From positions 32,522,601 through 32,586,600 of the forward strand of contig OX438747.1 of the NCBI GenBank assembly GCA_949316235.1: a stretch of 64,000 nucleotides of DNA, written 5' to 3'. Both the position numbers and the translations under genes were made by a program. The DNA comes from Oegoconia quadripuncta (taxonomy: Eukaryota; Arthropoda; Insecta; Lepidoptera; Autostichidae). Numbering within the stretch: position 1 is the stretch's first letter; every line of letters begins with the position of its first letter. This document shows, piece after piece, positions 40,301-54,500 of the stretch. Below the pieces are notes generated by a model that worked only from the letters and a program-made list of their open reading frames with translations, searched no databases and had not been told where the DNA came from.

Positions 40301-43300
40301 CATCACTAGTTTTAAAAAAAAATATCCAATCTATTCTTGAACGAATTCACTGATTGGGCGGAGACAACCTCTTCCGGCAGCTTATTCCAGGCCTGAACAA
40401 CACGGTTGCTCAGAAAGCGATGGGCGACATTGATGTCAGCGTGTCAGTGCGGCTTATTCGCAGAGCGTGTCCTCGTGACGGTCGTATGTCTTTTACTTAA
40501 TTTTTTTTATTTATTTTGTTATGGAAGAGCGGGGTTTTCTAACACAAGTATAAATATTACTTAAAAGAAAACCCCAACACTAAAAATGTTAAGTATCTAT
40601 GTAAATGAAACTGAACATTTTAAACCATTAATTACATACGTACCACGATTCCTAAACTAGACCAAAAGGTGAGAGTGTGATTGTTTCCCATTGAGATAGT
40701 AGGGCCCGAAACGTGTTGAATCCATTCGGCGTTTGGTGGCAATCTCCCTCTTTCAAACTTCGTCCACAGAAATCCGAATGAATTATCAGCCCACCAGTTA
40801 TTATAGAATACTAGTATAAATTTGGTTAAGCAACCCATATCTATGTTTTCTATGGCCGTTATTTTATCTCGAGGAAGTGCAGGGGAGAAGAGAGTGGTGT
40901 ATCTGAAAAATAAATCGCAGGTACCTTAACAAACCTGTTTAATCTAGACAGTGCATTGTTTGTAGTGCTAAAGACGGCGTCGTCGGTAAGAGCGAAATGA
41001 AAATTGCGAAAAACCGCTTAATTGATTAAAAACCGTTTTTTTTTATGGTAAACCTAAATAAAACACGCTGATTTACTTTTAAAATAAACCGGTAAACAAG
41101 CCCTGCTTTATAGTTATATAAGGTCTAACAAAATTAACCCGACAAACGTTGCAGGGTGTGTGTATAGGATGTACCTTTACGAAAAAAATAAAATATAAAA
41201 TTTAGAAATGCAAATTTTATGAGTTGGACCTTAATGGCCGCGCGCTCTAAGTACTTTGCCTCAACACACAAACACGTGTCGTAGTACTTTGAGTAGCCTC
41301 TGGCGACCACTCGCCGCTCGCCGCCCGGCGGCGCTTGCCCCGGCATTGGTTGCGCCCTGTGCCCCGACACCTCCTTTAGCGTCTTCCATATGAACGTTGC
41401 CTTTTTTTTCTCATTGATAAAATAAGGTACAATCGAATTGAAGTAAGTCTGTTAATATGTATTTTCATTTGCACTTACATTTAATTTTTTTACTCGGAAA
41501 CTAAATTTTTAAGGCTAGTTGTTTTAATGAATATATTATTTTATTGTCATGTACAATTGCCAAAGTTTGTCGGGTTAATTTTGTTAGACCCTATATATAT
41601 ATATATGTATACATATAAGAAGAGGATATTGCCAGGGGCAAATTTTTGCACAAATATTTATAATATTTATTGTAACTTGGTATTTTTTTTTAAATACTAT
41701 GATTTTGCCTCGGTTTTTGTTATGCATGCTACAAATTTAAATTGATGCATTTTACAGTTGAATCCGTGTAATTCCCATTAACTGGTGACGCCACTCTTGA
41801 TTACGAACAACTTCCCCCAACGAACAATAGTCCAATTTATATTACCATACAAGTGAGTAGGTAAACCAAACTGAAACCACCTTTAGTATGGAAGTCTGAC
41901 AATTTTCGTCCTCCGCTCCTGATTATGAACAACTTTCCAATAGGAACCATAGCCGAATTCCACCGAAAATTGTTGGACTTCCAAACTAAAGGTGGTTTCA
42001 GTTTGGTTTACCTAATTTGTATGGGTAAGTAATTAATCGAAAATGTTTTTATCGAATTTTCGGCTATGGTTCCTTGGAGAAAGTTGTTCGTAATCAGGAG
42101 TAGAGTCACCAGTAAACAGGAATTACACGAAATAAATTTCAACCTGTATATTTAGAAAAAATCCTTTCAAAAAGCATAATGAATGTAAATAAATAAATAA
42201 ATATCTTTGCACATACACACAGCGCCATCTAGTTCCAGACTAAGCAACTAGGCTTGTATTATGGATACCAGATGGTTGATAAACTATAGAAATACTTTTT
42301 TTTTGTAAATAAATACACATTTAAATGAAAAATATCCATAACTCGGGAACACATGTCTGTATTCATCATACAAACATATGCCCCTACCGGGATTCGAACC
42401 CGCGACCTTTTGGTATAGCAGCAGAATTTCTAACCACTACACCAAACAGGTCGTATGTAATATGCCTATATCAGAAATGGTGCATTGAGAGTCGGTGGTA
42501 GAATGGAAAACGCTAAAATTCTTTATAATCTAATCTAATGTAAATTCACAGTATTTTTGCCACAAAACACAATACTTATTAGGTACGTTTTAAAATTGGG
42601 AACACTCATACAAAGCCCAGTCGCTCGAAGCGCCATCTATGTTTATATTAGTTGCTTCCCATATCTATATTGTAAATCAGAGGAAAACTAGCCAAGCAAA
42701 ATGAATGAAATAAATGAATGTTTTGCCAAATTTCCAGAGATAATAAATGTTACCTTTGCAGATCTTACCTCTGTTTCAACACTCCAAGAGAGACTGTGAC
42801 AATAACATTGTTGGCTGTATAAACAGTGCCATCTTTGCACTCCACCGACACTCTCTCTGTCGGATCCTGTGGCCAGGTAATCTGCGTCACTTCTGTGTCC
42901 AACTTTATTTCTAGTGTTGGCAGTCCTGGACCGTCATTATATTTATTCTGTGAAAAAAAATTGAGTAGAATTTGAAATTTTGGTAAAATCTAATGATATA
43001 TTAATGTTAATAGAAAAGTCCCAAATCTATGGGAATGGAAATGAAAAGAATCGACATCGTCGAGCGATTACTTCCATAGATATGAGTAGACAAGTGGCAC
43101 ATTTGACAAGCGTTGTCGCAGAGTTATCGATTCTCTCGAACGATAAACTAGCGAACGCCAATTCCTCGTAGAAATCGAAACAAAATGGCGATTTTCAATC
43201 AGCTGACGAACGGAGTATAGTGTAGACTCGGGTTGACTCGGTTGTAGACAGGTATCAAGACGGTTCTAACGATATGCACTTGGGAATCGGTCAAGCCGTT

Positions 43301-45480
43301 TAGGAAAGGAACGGACAACCATACATACATACCTACACTCGAAAAACATTACCCCCTTTCCTGGGCAGTCGGGACACGAATTCAAATTCACCAGAATTTG
43401 AACTATATTTTTTTGTGACCCAGTAATCAACCCTTTGCGCGTGCGCCGCCAAATGTACTAACTTAGTATTTACAGTACTCACTAACAATATTTCGAAGTA
43501 TGTCTTGTATCCATAATTATGCCAGCTCATATACTGATTGCCTTGTAACTCCGTGAACCTATGGGCCGCGCTGACTTCAGTCCACGACCTTGAGCCATGG
43601 TACAGACTCACAGTGAGGTCTATGTATTTGAATAGTTGGTACACGAAGTCATCGTCCGCGAATACTTTTGGATATTTCTCTTTAATATAATTTGTTAGAC
43701 TGTAAAATCATAAATTAATATCATGATATCACAAGATGGTGAAGTTCCTTACTTAAAATTTAATAATGTTTTTTTTTCTTTTCGATCTCACTATCTTCAT
43801 AAAAAGACAAAATGGCAACCGCCTCCGTGGCTCAATGTAAACAACATTGGGTTTTACGATTCGGAGGTCGCGGGTTCGATCCCCAGGGTATACGTTTAAG
43901 TACTCGGTTTGGTTGGTGGTAGGGCATTTTAAATGTCCGCCTGGCTAGCTACCACCATCTTATCTAAATCTGCCGCCAAACAGCAATATTAAAAAGCATT
44001 GTTGTGTTCCGGTTGAATTGTACCCGAGTTACGGATGTTTTCATTTATAATAAGTATTTATTTACAAAAAAATATATTTATGTAGTATATCAACCATCTG
44101 GTATTCACAACACAAGCTTATAGTTGCTTACTGTGGAACTAGAGTGTGCTGAAATCAAACTATCTATGTCAATACCTTATATTTCACTTACCTAATATGC
44201 CCTATTTCCTTACGATAAAAAAACTCATACGGTATTTCTTTATGCACAACGGGTTGGTACTTGCTTGACATCAATCACACCTGATGTTAAGTGAAGATGA
44301 GGTCGAAGGTGGAAACGTACTGACCCGGAAACCCCAACACATTTGGGGGACTGGCTACCTTATCTCGGACAACCGGAACACAACAATGCTATTAACATTG
44401 CTGCTTGGCGGCAGATTTAGATAAGATGGTCGTAGCTTGCCAGGCGGACATTTAAAACGCCGTACCACCAACCAAACCGAGTACTTTAACATGTACCCCG
44501 CTGGGGATCGAACTCGCGACATCGTAAGCCCAATGTTGTTTACATTGAACCACGGACGCGGTATAAGATTGATATTCTAGATACTTACTTCTGCGTCAAA
44601 TAATCAGCGATTGAGTCAGACCTGCCTTGCATATCATCTGTCACTGCAAACACTCGCTCGTGTATATCATTCATTAGGGCTTTGTTTACTGGAATGCCAC
44701 CAGGCCTCTTCATCACCAAATCAATGCTCTGGGCCTGTAGTGGTATGTTGTTTTGAATAGCCAGGTCATATACGCGGTTGGACTTTGTTCCATGGATCCT
44801 GTAAACGGAATCGATACATAAGTAGGTACTACATGCCTATCTTTGACTATTGAGAATAGTTTGGTGGCCGGTCTCAAGTAAACTTGTTGATTAATAAACC
44901 TAGCTTGAGACCTGAAACGCATGTGAATATTCAAGCAGTACTCACTTGAGACATGCGCCGAAGTTCCCCTATTAATAAACGAAACTCAAGACTATCTATT
45001 CATACGCCGCTGAAGCGAATACTTGAGAAGTGATCTCAGCTGAGTAGTAGCTGATTGGTTTATAAATTAGCACGGAGCTTGAGATAGCTTCAACTTCTTA
45101 AGACGCATCCCGGGTGATACAGCCTCAAGACTTGTATAGACTTTCTTTAAAATATATATATATATATCTCGACATTAGTCCAGATTAAGGTCAAGAGCGA
45201 TCCCATTCTAATTAAAAAAAAAAAAAAAAAAATATCGAAAATATTTCAACGTGAGATAATCACTCTTAACTTGTACATATCCCGCACAATATCTTTAACC
45301 TTTACCAACATTTCCCTCGTAAACACAATTATAACATCATTTTGATACATGGTACATATTTGGTACTTGTTGATTATTAAACGATTTTGAATTTAGATAA
45401 GTACTTTTAAATTCTACCGGAAGTTTATTAAATAAGATCATGGCCAAAAATCACGAGTATTATGTTTGACGGCATTGTGT

Positions 45481-45527
<47 letters not shown>

Positions 45528-48500
45528 GTGAAATAAAATTATTAGTTCCAAATATTTTTATGTGACAGGAGATAATTATTATCCTCCCAAATATTTTAGG
45601 AGACAATTAGCAAATATGCTATCCTATTTTATTTTAAATTCAGTCACTTTAGTGACTGACCCAACAGGCGTCTCTATTGGGCAGCCACTAATTATTAATA
45701 AATCCTTGGAAATCATTCCAAATAATTTAAATTAAAATCATAAGACAACAGAGACTACCTCTGGCATTATAAAAAATATGTTTGAAAAAAAAAATTATAA
45801 AAGGGTTGCCACGCCCCAAAATAGATATAAAAAAATGGTTTAAAAATTCAAAAATGTATTAATCTGGTACACCAAAATATTCAGGGTATGAGTGGCAAAG
45901 AACTAGAGGTGGAGCTGTTCATGAGCTGCACTAACATTGATGTGTTATGTATAACGGAGCACTGGTATAAGCAATGTGAGCTCATGTTCGGCTTCAAGCA
46001 GTACCAGATTGCAAGCTCGTTCAGCAGGACGAAGGCAATACGAGGCGGTAGTCTCATTCTAATTCGTAATAATATTAAATTTAAAGAGGGCCTCGATATT
46101 GTAAACCTTTCTGTTGAGCGAACTATTGAAATAGCCTGTTTGGAAATTGCGCGGCTTACTGTATTATGTGTATACATATAAACCCCCTTCTTCATCTTAT
46201 GAATTATTTGAGAAAATCATGGATGAAATCCTGTGTAAAATTAGTAATTCAAATAAATACATTGTAATTTGCGGAGATTTTAATATAAACATATAGAAGA
46301 TAGCATTTAAACCAGAAGACTTAAATCTTTCTTCAGTTGCTATAATCTTGCTAATCTTTTTTCAGTGCCCACTAGAATAGCATCAGCTACTTGCATTGAT
46401 AACATTTTCTCGAATTTTCAACCCAGTGATAAATCTATTTTAAATAAATTAAGTTCAGATCACTGTGGTCAGTTAGCGATTTTTAACATAGCGATTTTTA
46501 ACATAGCACTTAATAAAACGCTGAAAAGAGATATATCATCATCGATCAATATAAGAGTAAAGTGACTGCGAAACTAGATTATCTACCGTACTGTGACGAT
46601 CCTAATTTATTATATAAATTAGTAATAAAGTTTTCTTAGAAAAATCTATTAAAATCAACAATTCCCTCGTTTTTAGTGACTGGGCGACGGTGGGAATTCA
46701 TAAAAGTAAGCAAAAGTTATATGAGCTTTATGATGAAAGGACATATAATAAGAGCGAAAGTTTTATTGAATATGTTAGGCAATACTCGAAAATATTCAAG
46801 CGAGCTTGTGCCACAGCAAAATCAAATTTTATAAATAATAAAATAAAGAATAGCGCGGACATAGTAAAGACAACTTGGAAAGTTATAAATAGCGAAACTG
46901 GCAAATTTAAAACTCTTAACACTGATACGCGATTAAAAATTAATGATCGAATTCTAACTTCACAATTAGAAGTTGCAGAAGCTTTTGAAAAATTCTTTAC
47001 TAATATTCCAATATTAACTACAAAATCTCTGAATTCATGTCCCACACTCGCTGAATCGCTACTTAAACAAAATGTGGAGATTTGTGACTCCCATTTTAAA
47101 TTTAATCATGTAAGTCCTATAGACATCTTAAAAGCATTTCGATCTTTAGACAAGAAAAAAACTGCCGACCTTCACGGTTTATCAGTAAAAATTATTAGTG
47201 CCGTAATTGATTGTATTTCACCACACTTAGCTTATATCTTTAATAAATGTACTGATTATGGTATATTTCCTGATCTGATGAAGCACAGTAAAGTCATACC
47301 TTTATTTAAAGCCGGTAGTACATCAGACCCCTCTAATTTTAGACCTATTTCAATACTACCGACTCTCAGCAAAATCTTTGAAAAAATTATATTAAATCAG
47401 ATATCGAGTTATTTTTACAGTAACAATCTAATGTCATATAAACAATTCGGTTTTACTAGGGGCCGCTCGACAACCGATGCAGGTGTCGAGCTCTTACAAT
47501 ATATTTTTGAGGCTTGGGAAGATGCGCAGGATGCAATAGGAGTATTTTGCGACTTGTCCAAGGCCTTTGATTGCGTTCATCACCACACTTTAATCAGGAA
47601 ATTACGTCATTATGGTGTAACCGGCCGAGCTCTCGACCTTCTGCATTCTTATTTGAGTAACCGAGTTCAGTCAGACGGTTGATATCAGTGGCAATACATC
47701 GTCAGGGTCGACAGTCTGTATGGGCGTCCCACAAGCCTCCATTCTCGGACCATTTTTGTTTTTGGTTTACATAAATGACTTGCCAAACCTTGTAAAGGAT
47801 AAACATGAAATAGTATTGTTTGCTGACGATACCTCTGTATCGTTTAAAGTAAATAGACTAAAATTAAATTATGACGACGTGAACAACGCTATTTCTCAAA
47901 TAGTAGAATGGTTTACGGCAAATAATTTATTACTGAATGAGAAAAAAACTAAATGTGTTAAATTTGTACTGCCTAATGTCAGGGCACCTCCCTGACATTA
48001 GGCAGACATTACCCACAAATATAATGATAAAAAATGTCACTCTAGACCTTGTTGAGTCCACTGTATTTTTGGGCATTACTATTGGACGCTAAATTACAAT
48101 GGGGTCCTCATATCCATAAATTGGCGAAGAAGCGTATGCAGTCAAAAAAATTAGACAAATATCGGACGTATATACTGCTAGATTAGTATATTTTAGTTAT
48201 TTCCATAGCCTGATGTCTTACGGTATCTTGCTGTGGGGAAATGCCGCGGATATAAATACAATCTTTGTTTTACAAAAACGAGCCGTTCGCGCAATTTATC
48301 AATGGAGACCTGCAGTGTCACTTAGAGACAGATTTAAAGAGTATAATATTCTAACCTTTTCGTCACAGTACATTTTTGAAAATCTAATATATGTAAAAAA
48401 ATATATAGCATCATTTATGAAAAATAGTGATAAACATGATGTTAATACAAGAAATAAAGATAAACTTGCAGGTCACATAAGTCGCCTCCACAAAGTCAGC

Positions 48501-51500
48501 AATTCATTCAAAGGGTTATGTATACGCTTTTTCAATAAAGTTCCTGTTGATATACAAAATCTTCCTTTCAATAAATTTAAAGATAGGTACTATAAAACAG
48601 AAACTTATTGAGAAAGCATATTATAAAATATAAGATTATTTAGATGACAAACATTCATGGACATGAACAGCCCTTTCGCGTAACCAGGCTATTTCACAAT
48701 TAATAATGAAATATTATAATATAAAATAATAAATTTGTAATATAAAAACCTTTTTTTAAAAGAGCGATCTCTCGATCGAGTTTCTTGCTTGTTCTTCTCA
48801 GGGGAAAATTGCCTTTTGACAAGCAGTAGCTTTAAAAATTTAAATCTGACTATTTTAAGTGTACCCTGTGTACCTACAAAATAAAGCATTTTTTGCTTTT
48901 TGATTTTGATTTTGATCTATTTTCAAAATTAGAGTTTAAAGTCGGAGTTGTGACAAGACATGGAGTGGAGTTTTAGCATAAATAAAATAAATTAATAAAT
49001 AGGCGTTTAGGTTTATCTAAATTATAATTCAAGATTTTTATTTAATTCCAAGCAAGGATCTTACGTGTAAATAGAAACAATTGAAAAAGTCAATATTTCA
49101 GTAGAAAATCTAGTATGACACTTTTGCCCCGCGGTTTTAAGATTGACCCATATACCCATGCCAAATTACAGTTTTCTAGTACTCACAACCACTGATTTAA
49201 GCCTCGGAGAGACAGACGGGCGGACATAGTGAAACAACGGTTCTTTGTCGACTTTAGCTCTTATGCATTTTAAGTTTCGTCTGAAAAGTCTGAGCTCCTC
49301 ACATTCTACCACGGCCATGCTAGTGAAGGCTTTTGCTCACCATTCTCCCCCCACTTCTACAACTCCACTGCCCACTGATACAGTGTGCACTCGTCCCCCC
49401 ACTCGGCCCTGGGCCTCCAGCGCCAGCACTCGTCTCCCGGCGTGCGCCAGGGTTGCCGCTGCCGTCGTGCCTGCCGCTCCAAGACCAACCACTATCGTGT
49501 CATAGTGCTCTGGAATACTAGAAAAAACAAGCTATACATAGGATCGTCGGTCCTCGTCGTCGTCGTCTCCCAATTTAGGAGGTCCCGGTTCGATTCCCAG
49601 GCAGGCCATGTACCAATGAGTTTTTAAATTTAATTTAATTACTTATGTACATTTATCCAACTGCTCTTAAACGGTGAAGGAAAGCATCATGAGGAAAGTA
49701 TGCCTAAGAAATAAAATTCAAAGGCATGTGAAGTCCCCAATCCGCATTGGGTCAGCGTGGTGGACTATGGCCCGTACTCCCTGATATACGATGGAAGGCC
49801 TATATCCCTGCAGTGGGATGTTTACGGGCTTCTCAATACATTTATGAGAATTTGTTATATGCAAAATAAATATATAACCTTATTCGCTAAAAATAGTGAT
49901 AGGCACAATGTTAATACAAGGAATAAGAACCAGTTATCTGTTTATGTTAGCCGACTTCACAAAGTTAGTAAATCCTTCAAAGGGCAATGTATACGCTTTT
50001 ATAATAAGGTTCGAGTAGACATTCAAAATTTGCCCTTAAATAAATTTAAAGCAATCATAAAACAGTAATTATTAGCAAAAGGCTATTTTAAAATCACTGA
50101 CTATTTGAATTATAAGCAAGCATGGACATAGCTGTCTTATTATTTAAATAATTATCAAATCGCAACCCATAATCTGTTTAAAAGAGCAATCCCAGAGCAA
50201 GAAATTGCTCGTTCTTCTCTGGGGACTCAGCTTTGTGAATGAGCAATATATTTAAATGTAATATTAATATTGACGTTTTCAAGTGGTAATTTTATCCTAT
50301 GAAATAAAACATTTTGATTTGATAATGATGATGACACAAAATCGCACGGCCGTACCACCAAGGACGGGTCCAGCTTCGAAAGCCAACATTGACTTGATTG
50401 TGTGAACCAGCCATTTATCATGTTTATTACCTACAAGCTTTTATTTAGCTTGCAATTTTCGACAAATACTACGGTTATTCTAGATTAATATGTGATAATC
50501 ATGATGGAGTAGGTATTAACAGCTTGTTTTTAAAAGTATCACGGTCGTTCGCTTGGTTTTGGGTTGCAACACGTCCGGAATTTCCAGACATGTTCGCGAT
50601 TTCGGCTCTTTGTCCGGAATGCGGGGGGAATTCAAAGAGGTGTACTACGCAATAGCGAAAGACGATAGCTCGAATGACAACAGCAGCGCGAAGAGGACAT
50701 TGCGAAAGTACCATTGCTCGAAAGATTAATTGTTGTCATTCGAGCTATCTCGAATGACAACAGCAGCGCGAAGATGATATTGCGAAAGTTTAATTGCGCG
50801 ATGGTTCATTTGCGCGAAAACTTAATTTCGCGACACAAAAGCACGAACGTTCACTTGCGGGATTATGAATCTTCTCCTATGACTATCAATAAGTAATCAT
50901 ATTAAGCTATAGCGAGCGAGCAATATGGGTCGGGGCACCCCAACATTGTTGGTTAGGTTCAGAAGGATAAGGCGGGTATGGTATGGTACTTTCGCAATAT
51001 CGTCTTTCGCTATTGCGTAGTACACCCAATTCAAAGGTGTCCGGAATTTAGCAGAAACTACTTAGGTAGTTATTCTTGATATTTGAGAATCCCAGAAATA
51101 TCCTGCATCAGGGTTTTTTAGAACGGATATATTTCCTACTCATATTATTTACTAGCTTCCGCCCGCGGCTTTGCCTGCGTGGAATAACATTATCGCGGAA
51201 AAATATTACTTCGAATTTTAGGTAATTTAAAGAAAAGGTTCGGAATTAAGCCTGGAAAATCTTTTTTTTTTATCTGGCAACCCTAGCTTGGTCTCGCTCG
51301 GACTATAATAGGTACAGTCGACAACACAATTAAGGTAGCAGGTCTTTAAATATATGTAGGAGAAAGTTTAAAGGGAAATTGTTATTCAAGTTTACTGAAA
51401 TTTATCTATCACATAATGACATGAAAGGTGTATACGAAAATATATTAAAATCCAACAAAGACCCTCCAAACGGTGAACGAATCTTCAAAAAATCAAATAT

Positions 51501-54500
51501 TACGGTATCCTTCCGTTTGGCAAAATATTTTTCGTCAAATTTTACTTCCTAAAAAACTTAACGCACTAGTTTCACTTCCCAAAAGAATGTTTAGCAAATT
51601 TATATTTCGCATTTTAATCACTTGGTCAAATATTAATTTGGCAACTTTTTACTTGCCCAAGTTTTATTAAGTCAAATATAGGTAGGTACATTAAGCAAAT
51701 GCCTTATTTTGTAAAAAAATTATATTCCAAAAATTAGTTCGTTCAAATTTTCATTTTAATATGGGTGATAAAGTGTATTTGTATTTGTGTTAAATTGTAA
51801 AAATATGAAAAGTCTGATATAAATCATTATCTGATATAATTATTTATTACCTATAAAATTGACACTTCACACAATCAGAATAATCAAGTAAGTACAATAA
51901 TTAAGTACAATGGTACGTAGGTTAGATTAGAACTGCTAGAAAAGTTAGGTTAGGTTAGAACTTGACCCCAACAGAACGCGAGCGACGGAATTGATTTGTA
52001 CAATAACATTTTGATTTGTACAATTTTGGGAAGAGCATGTTATGCCAAACCATATTTGACTATACAGGGCGTCCCAAAGTTATGGGACATGAAGGGGAAG
52101 TACCTTAAATATTGTAGATAGTGAATTTTGCTCAAAGAAGACTTTATGTTATTTTTAAAAGTTAGTAATTCTGCATTCATAGATTTTCTAAAAATTACTT
52201 GCTTCGGCTGGGAATCGAACCGACTTAAATGTGAAAAAAAAAACACCCTACTTTTATGATGCCAATCGAAAGAATAGCTAAAAAATAATAACTCTGCCTA
52301 AGTAACATAGTATTTTAAAAGAAAGGAACAACATAAAATGATTGAGTCAAATTTCAAGAAAGTTATTTATTGCCGACGACGTTCGAAAAGTAGCGATATT
52401 ATCATTCCAAAGATAGCATTGATTATTCGTAAATAAGTACCCACTTCATAAAATCAACAGGCAGCGGGCTCATTAAAAGATTGGCGATTTGCGTAAAACA
52501 AGAGGGATCACATTTTGAGCATTTAATTAATTAATTTACAAAAAAATACCTACTTAATTGACTACGGCAGTTTCATGTATGTTTTTTATTTGATTAAAAT
52601 GATTAATTTCACGTTGTTCCTTTCTTTTAAAATACTATGTTACTTAGGCAGAGTTATTATTTTTTAGCTATTCTTTCGATTGGCATCATAAAAGTAGGGT
52701 GTTTTTTTTTTCACATTTGAGTCGGTTCGATTCCCAGCCGAAGCAAATAATTTTTAGAAAATCTATGAATGCAGAATTGCTAACTTTTAAAAATAACATA
52801 AAGTCTTCTTTGAGCAAAATTCACTATCTACGATATTTAAGGTACTTCCCCTTCATGTCCCATAACTTTGGGACGCCCTGTATAAAACTTGGTAAAATGA
52901 AGCATTGCCATGTAATTATTTGTTAAACAATAAATTGCATAAAATAGTATTGCTGGCTGTAAAATTACCAAAAGTTGTTTAGCCAAATATTTTTTGCCAA
53001 ATCAAAATTTGAGAAACATACTTTGGCATGTGATATTTTGAGAAACGTTTTTTGACCAAAAATTAGTAATCCAACCTATACCTTAATTGTGTTGCCGATT
53101 GTACCAATGTAAATAGGTCAAGATGTTATCTCTTAGCGAGATGCTCGTAGTTGGCATCTGTAGTAATAATGTGTCCCCTAGGCACAGAATTAATATAGTA
53201 CTAAGTACTAACCTACCCTAGGGCTGCCACTCATCCCTGATGAATTTGTCCTAATTTTGAAAGCTTCCGGAGAAAAGCCCGGCGGGGTTTTGGAAATCTT
53301 TCGGGTTTCCTACCAAGAATTACAATGACTACCGTATTATATACCGTACAATACCCGACTGCCCCAGGAAGGAAGGGTAATGTTTTTCGAGTTATATGTA
53401 TGTATGCTCGTTTATTTGGCGGATCCTGTAGCCTCTAAACGGATTAACCGATTTCGAAGTGCATGGTGTGTGCGAAGTGTCGTTAGTTTCGTCTTGGTAC
53501 CCGTAGAGTCATAGTATACATTTTATGGTAAAAAATCCAACATGGCGTCCGCAAAATATGCTGTCGGGTTTTTTGGTTTTTAAATACTTAAATAGTTATT
53601 AAATCAAATCAAATCAAAATATTTTATTTCATAAGTCCCCTGGGAATCTACCTAAGGAAGATGTTCTGACTGACTGACTTATTAATGCAGAGGCAAAACT
53701 ACTGAAATCAAATCAAATCAAAATATTTATTTCATAGGATGTAATTATCACATCACTATTAACATTAAATTACATTTAAATTTTAAATTTACTGCTCATT
53801 CACAAACCTGACACTCCCCAGAGAAGAACGAGCAAGAAACTCTAGGGTTGCTCTTTTAAACAGATTATGGGTTGCGATTTGATAATTATATGAATAATAA
53901 GACAGCTATGTCCATGCTTGCTTATCATTCAAATAGTCACTGATTTTATAATAGCCTTTTGTTAATAACTTCTGTTTTATGATTGCTTTAAATTTATTTA
54001 AAGGCAAATTTTGAATGTCAACTGGAACCTTATTATAAAATTATTTAGGTACGTTCTTTCGTGGGGTTCCGTAGCCTAATGGTTATGCCTGTATACACAA
54101 AAGGCGACATCAGATCTCTCTCGTACCTACTTGTTTATTACTTTCGGTATTTTATTATTCGTTATGGTTTGTCATAAATAAAGGAGTAAATAAGAGTCTT
54201 GCCCATCACTAGTAAATTCATCATTCAGAGACAATTTCAATATGGCGGTTTGTATACATAGAAAGTTCGTAGTTTATCAATTGCCACAGTTTTATTACCT
54301 ACCGAATTATGTAATTTGTGTAATTGTTGAGTATTTGTTATCATCTGTCATTTATACGTACCATGTTGTTATCGTCTAAATATCAAAAGAAAACGAGTAA
54401 GCGGGACATTATGTTGAATTGCTACTCGATACGAAATTTTTGTGGTGTAACTTAATATAGTCTTAAAGTTCCTGATTTTTTGTAGAATGATAGAGTACCT

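Noticed and set aside
45474..45530. Functional Z-DNA or regulatory (GT)n tract
   Set aside because: Simple repeats of this size are common, and nothing nearby supports a role.
49245..49627. Plus-strand ORFs over gene B exon 2
   Set aside because: They mirror the GC-rich minus-strand exon encoding the Rossmann fold and have no motifs of their own.
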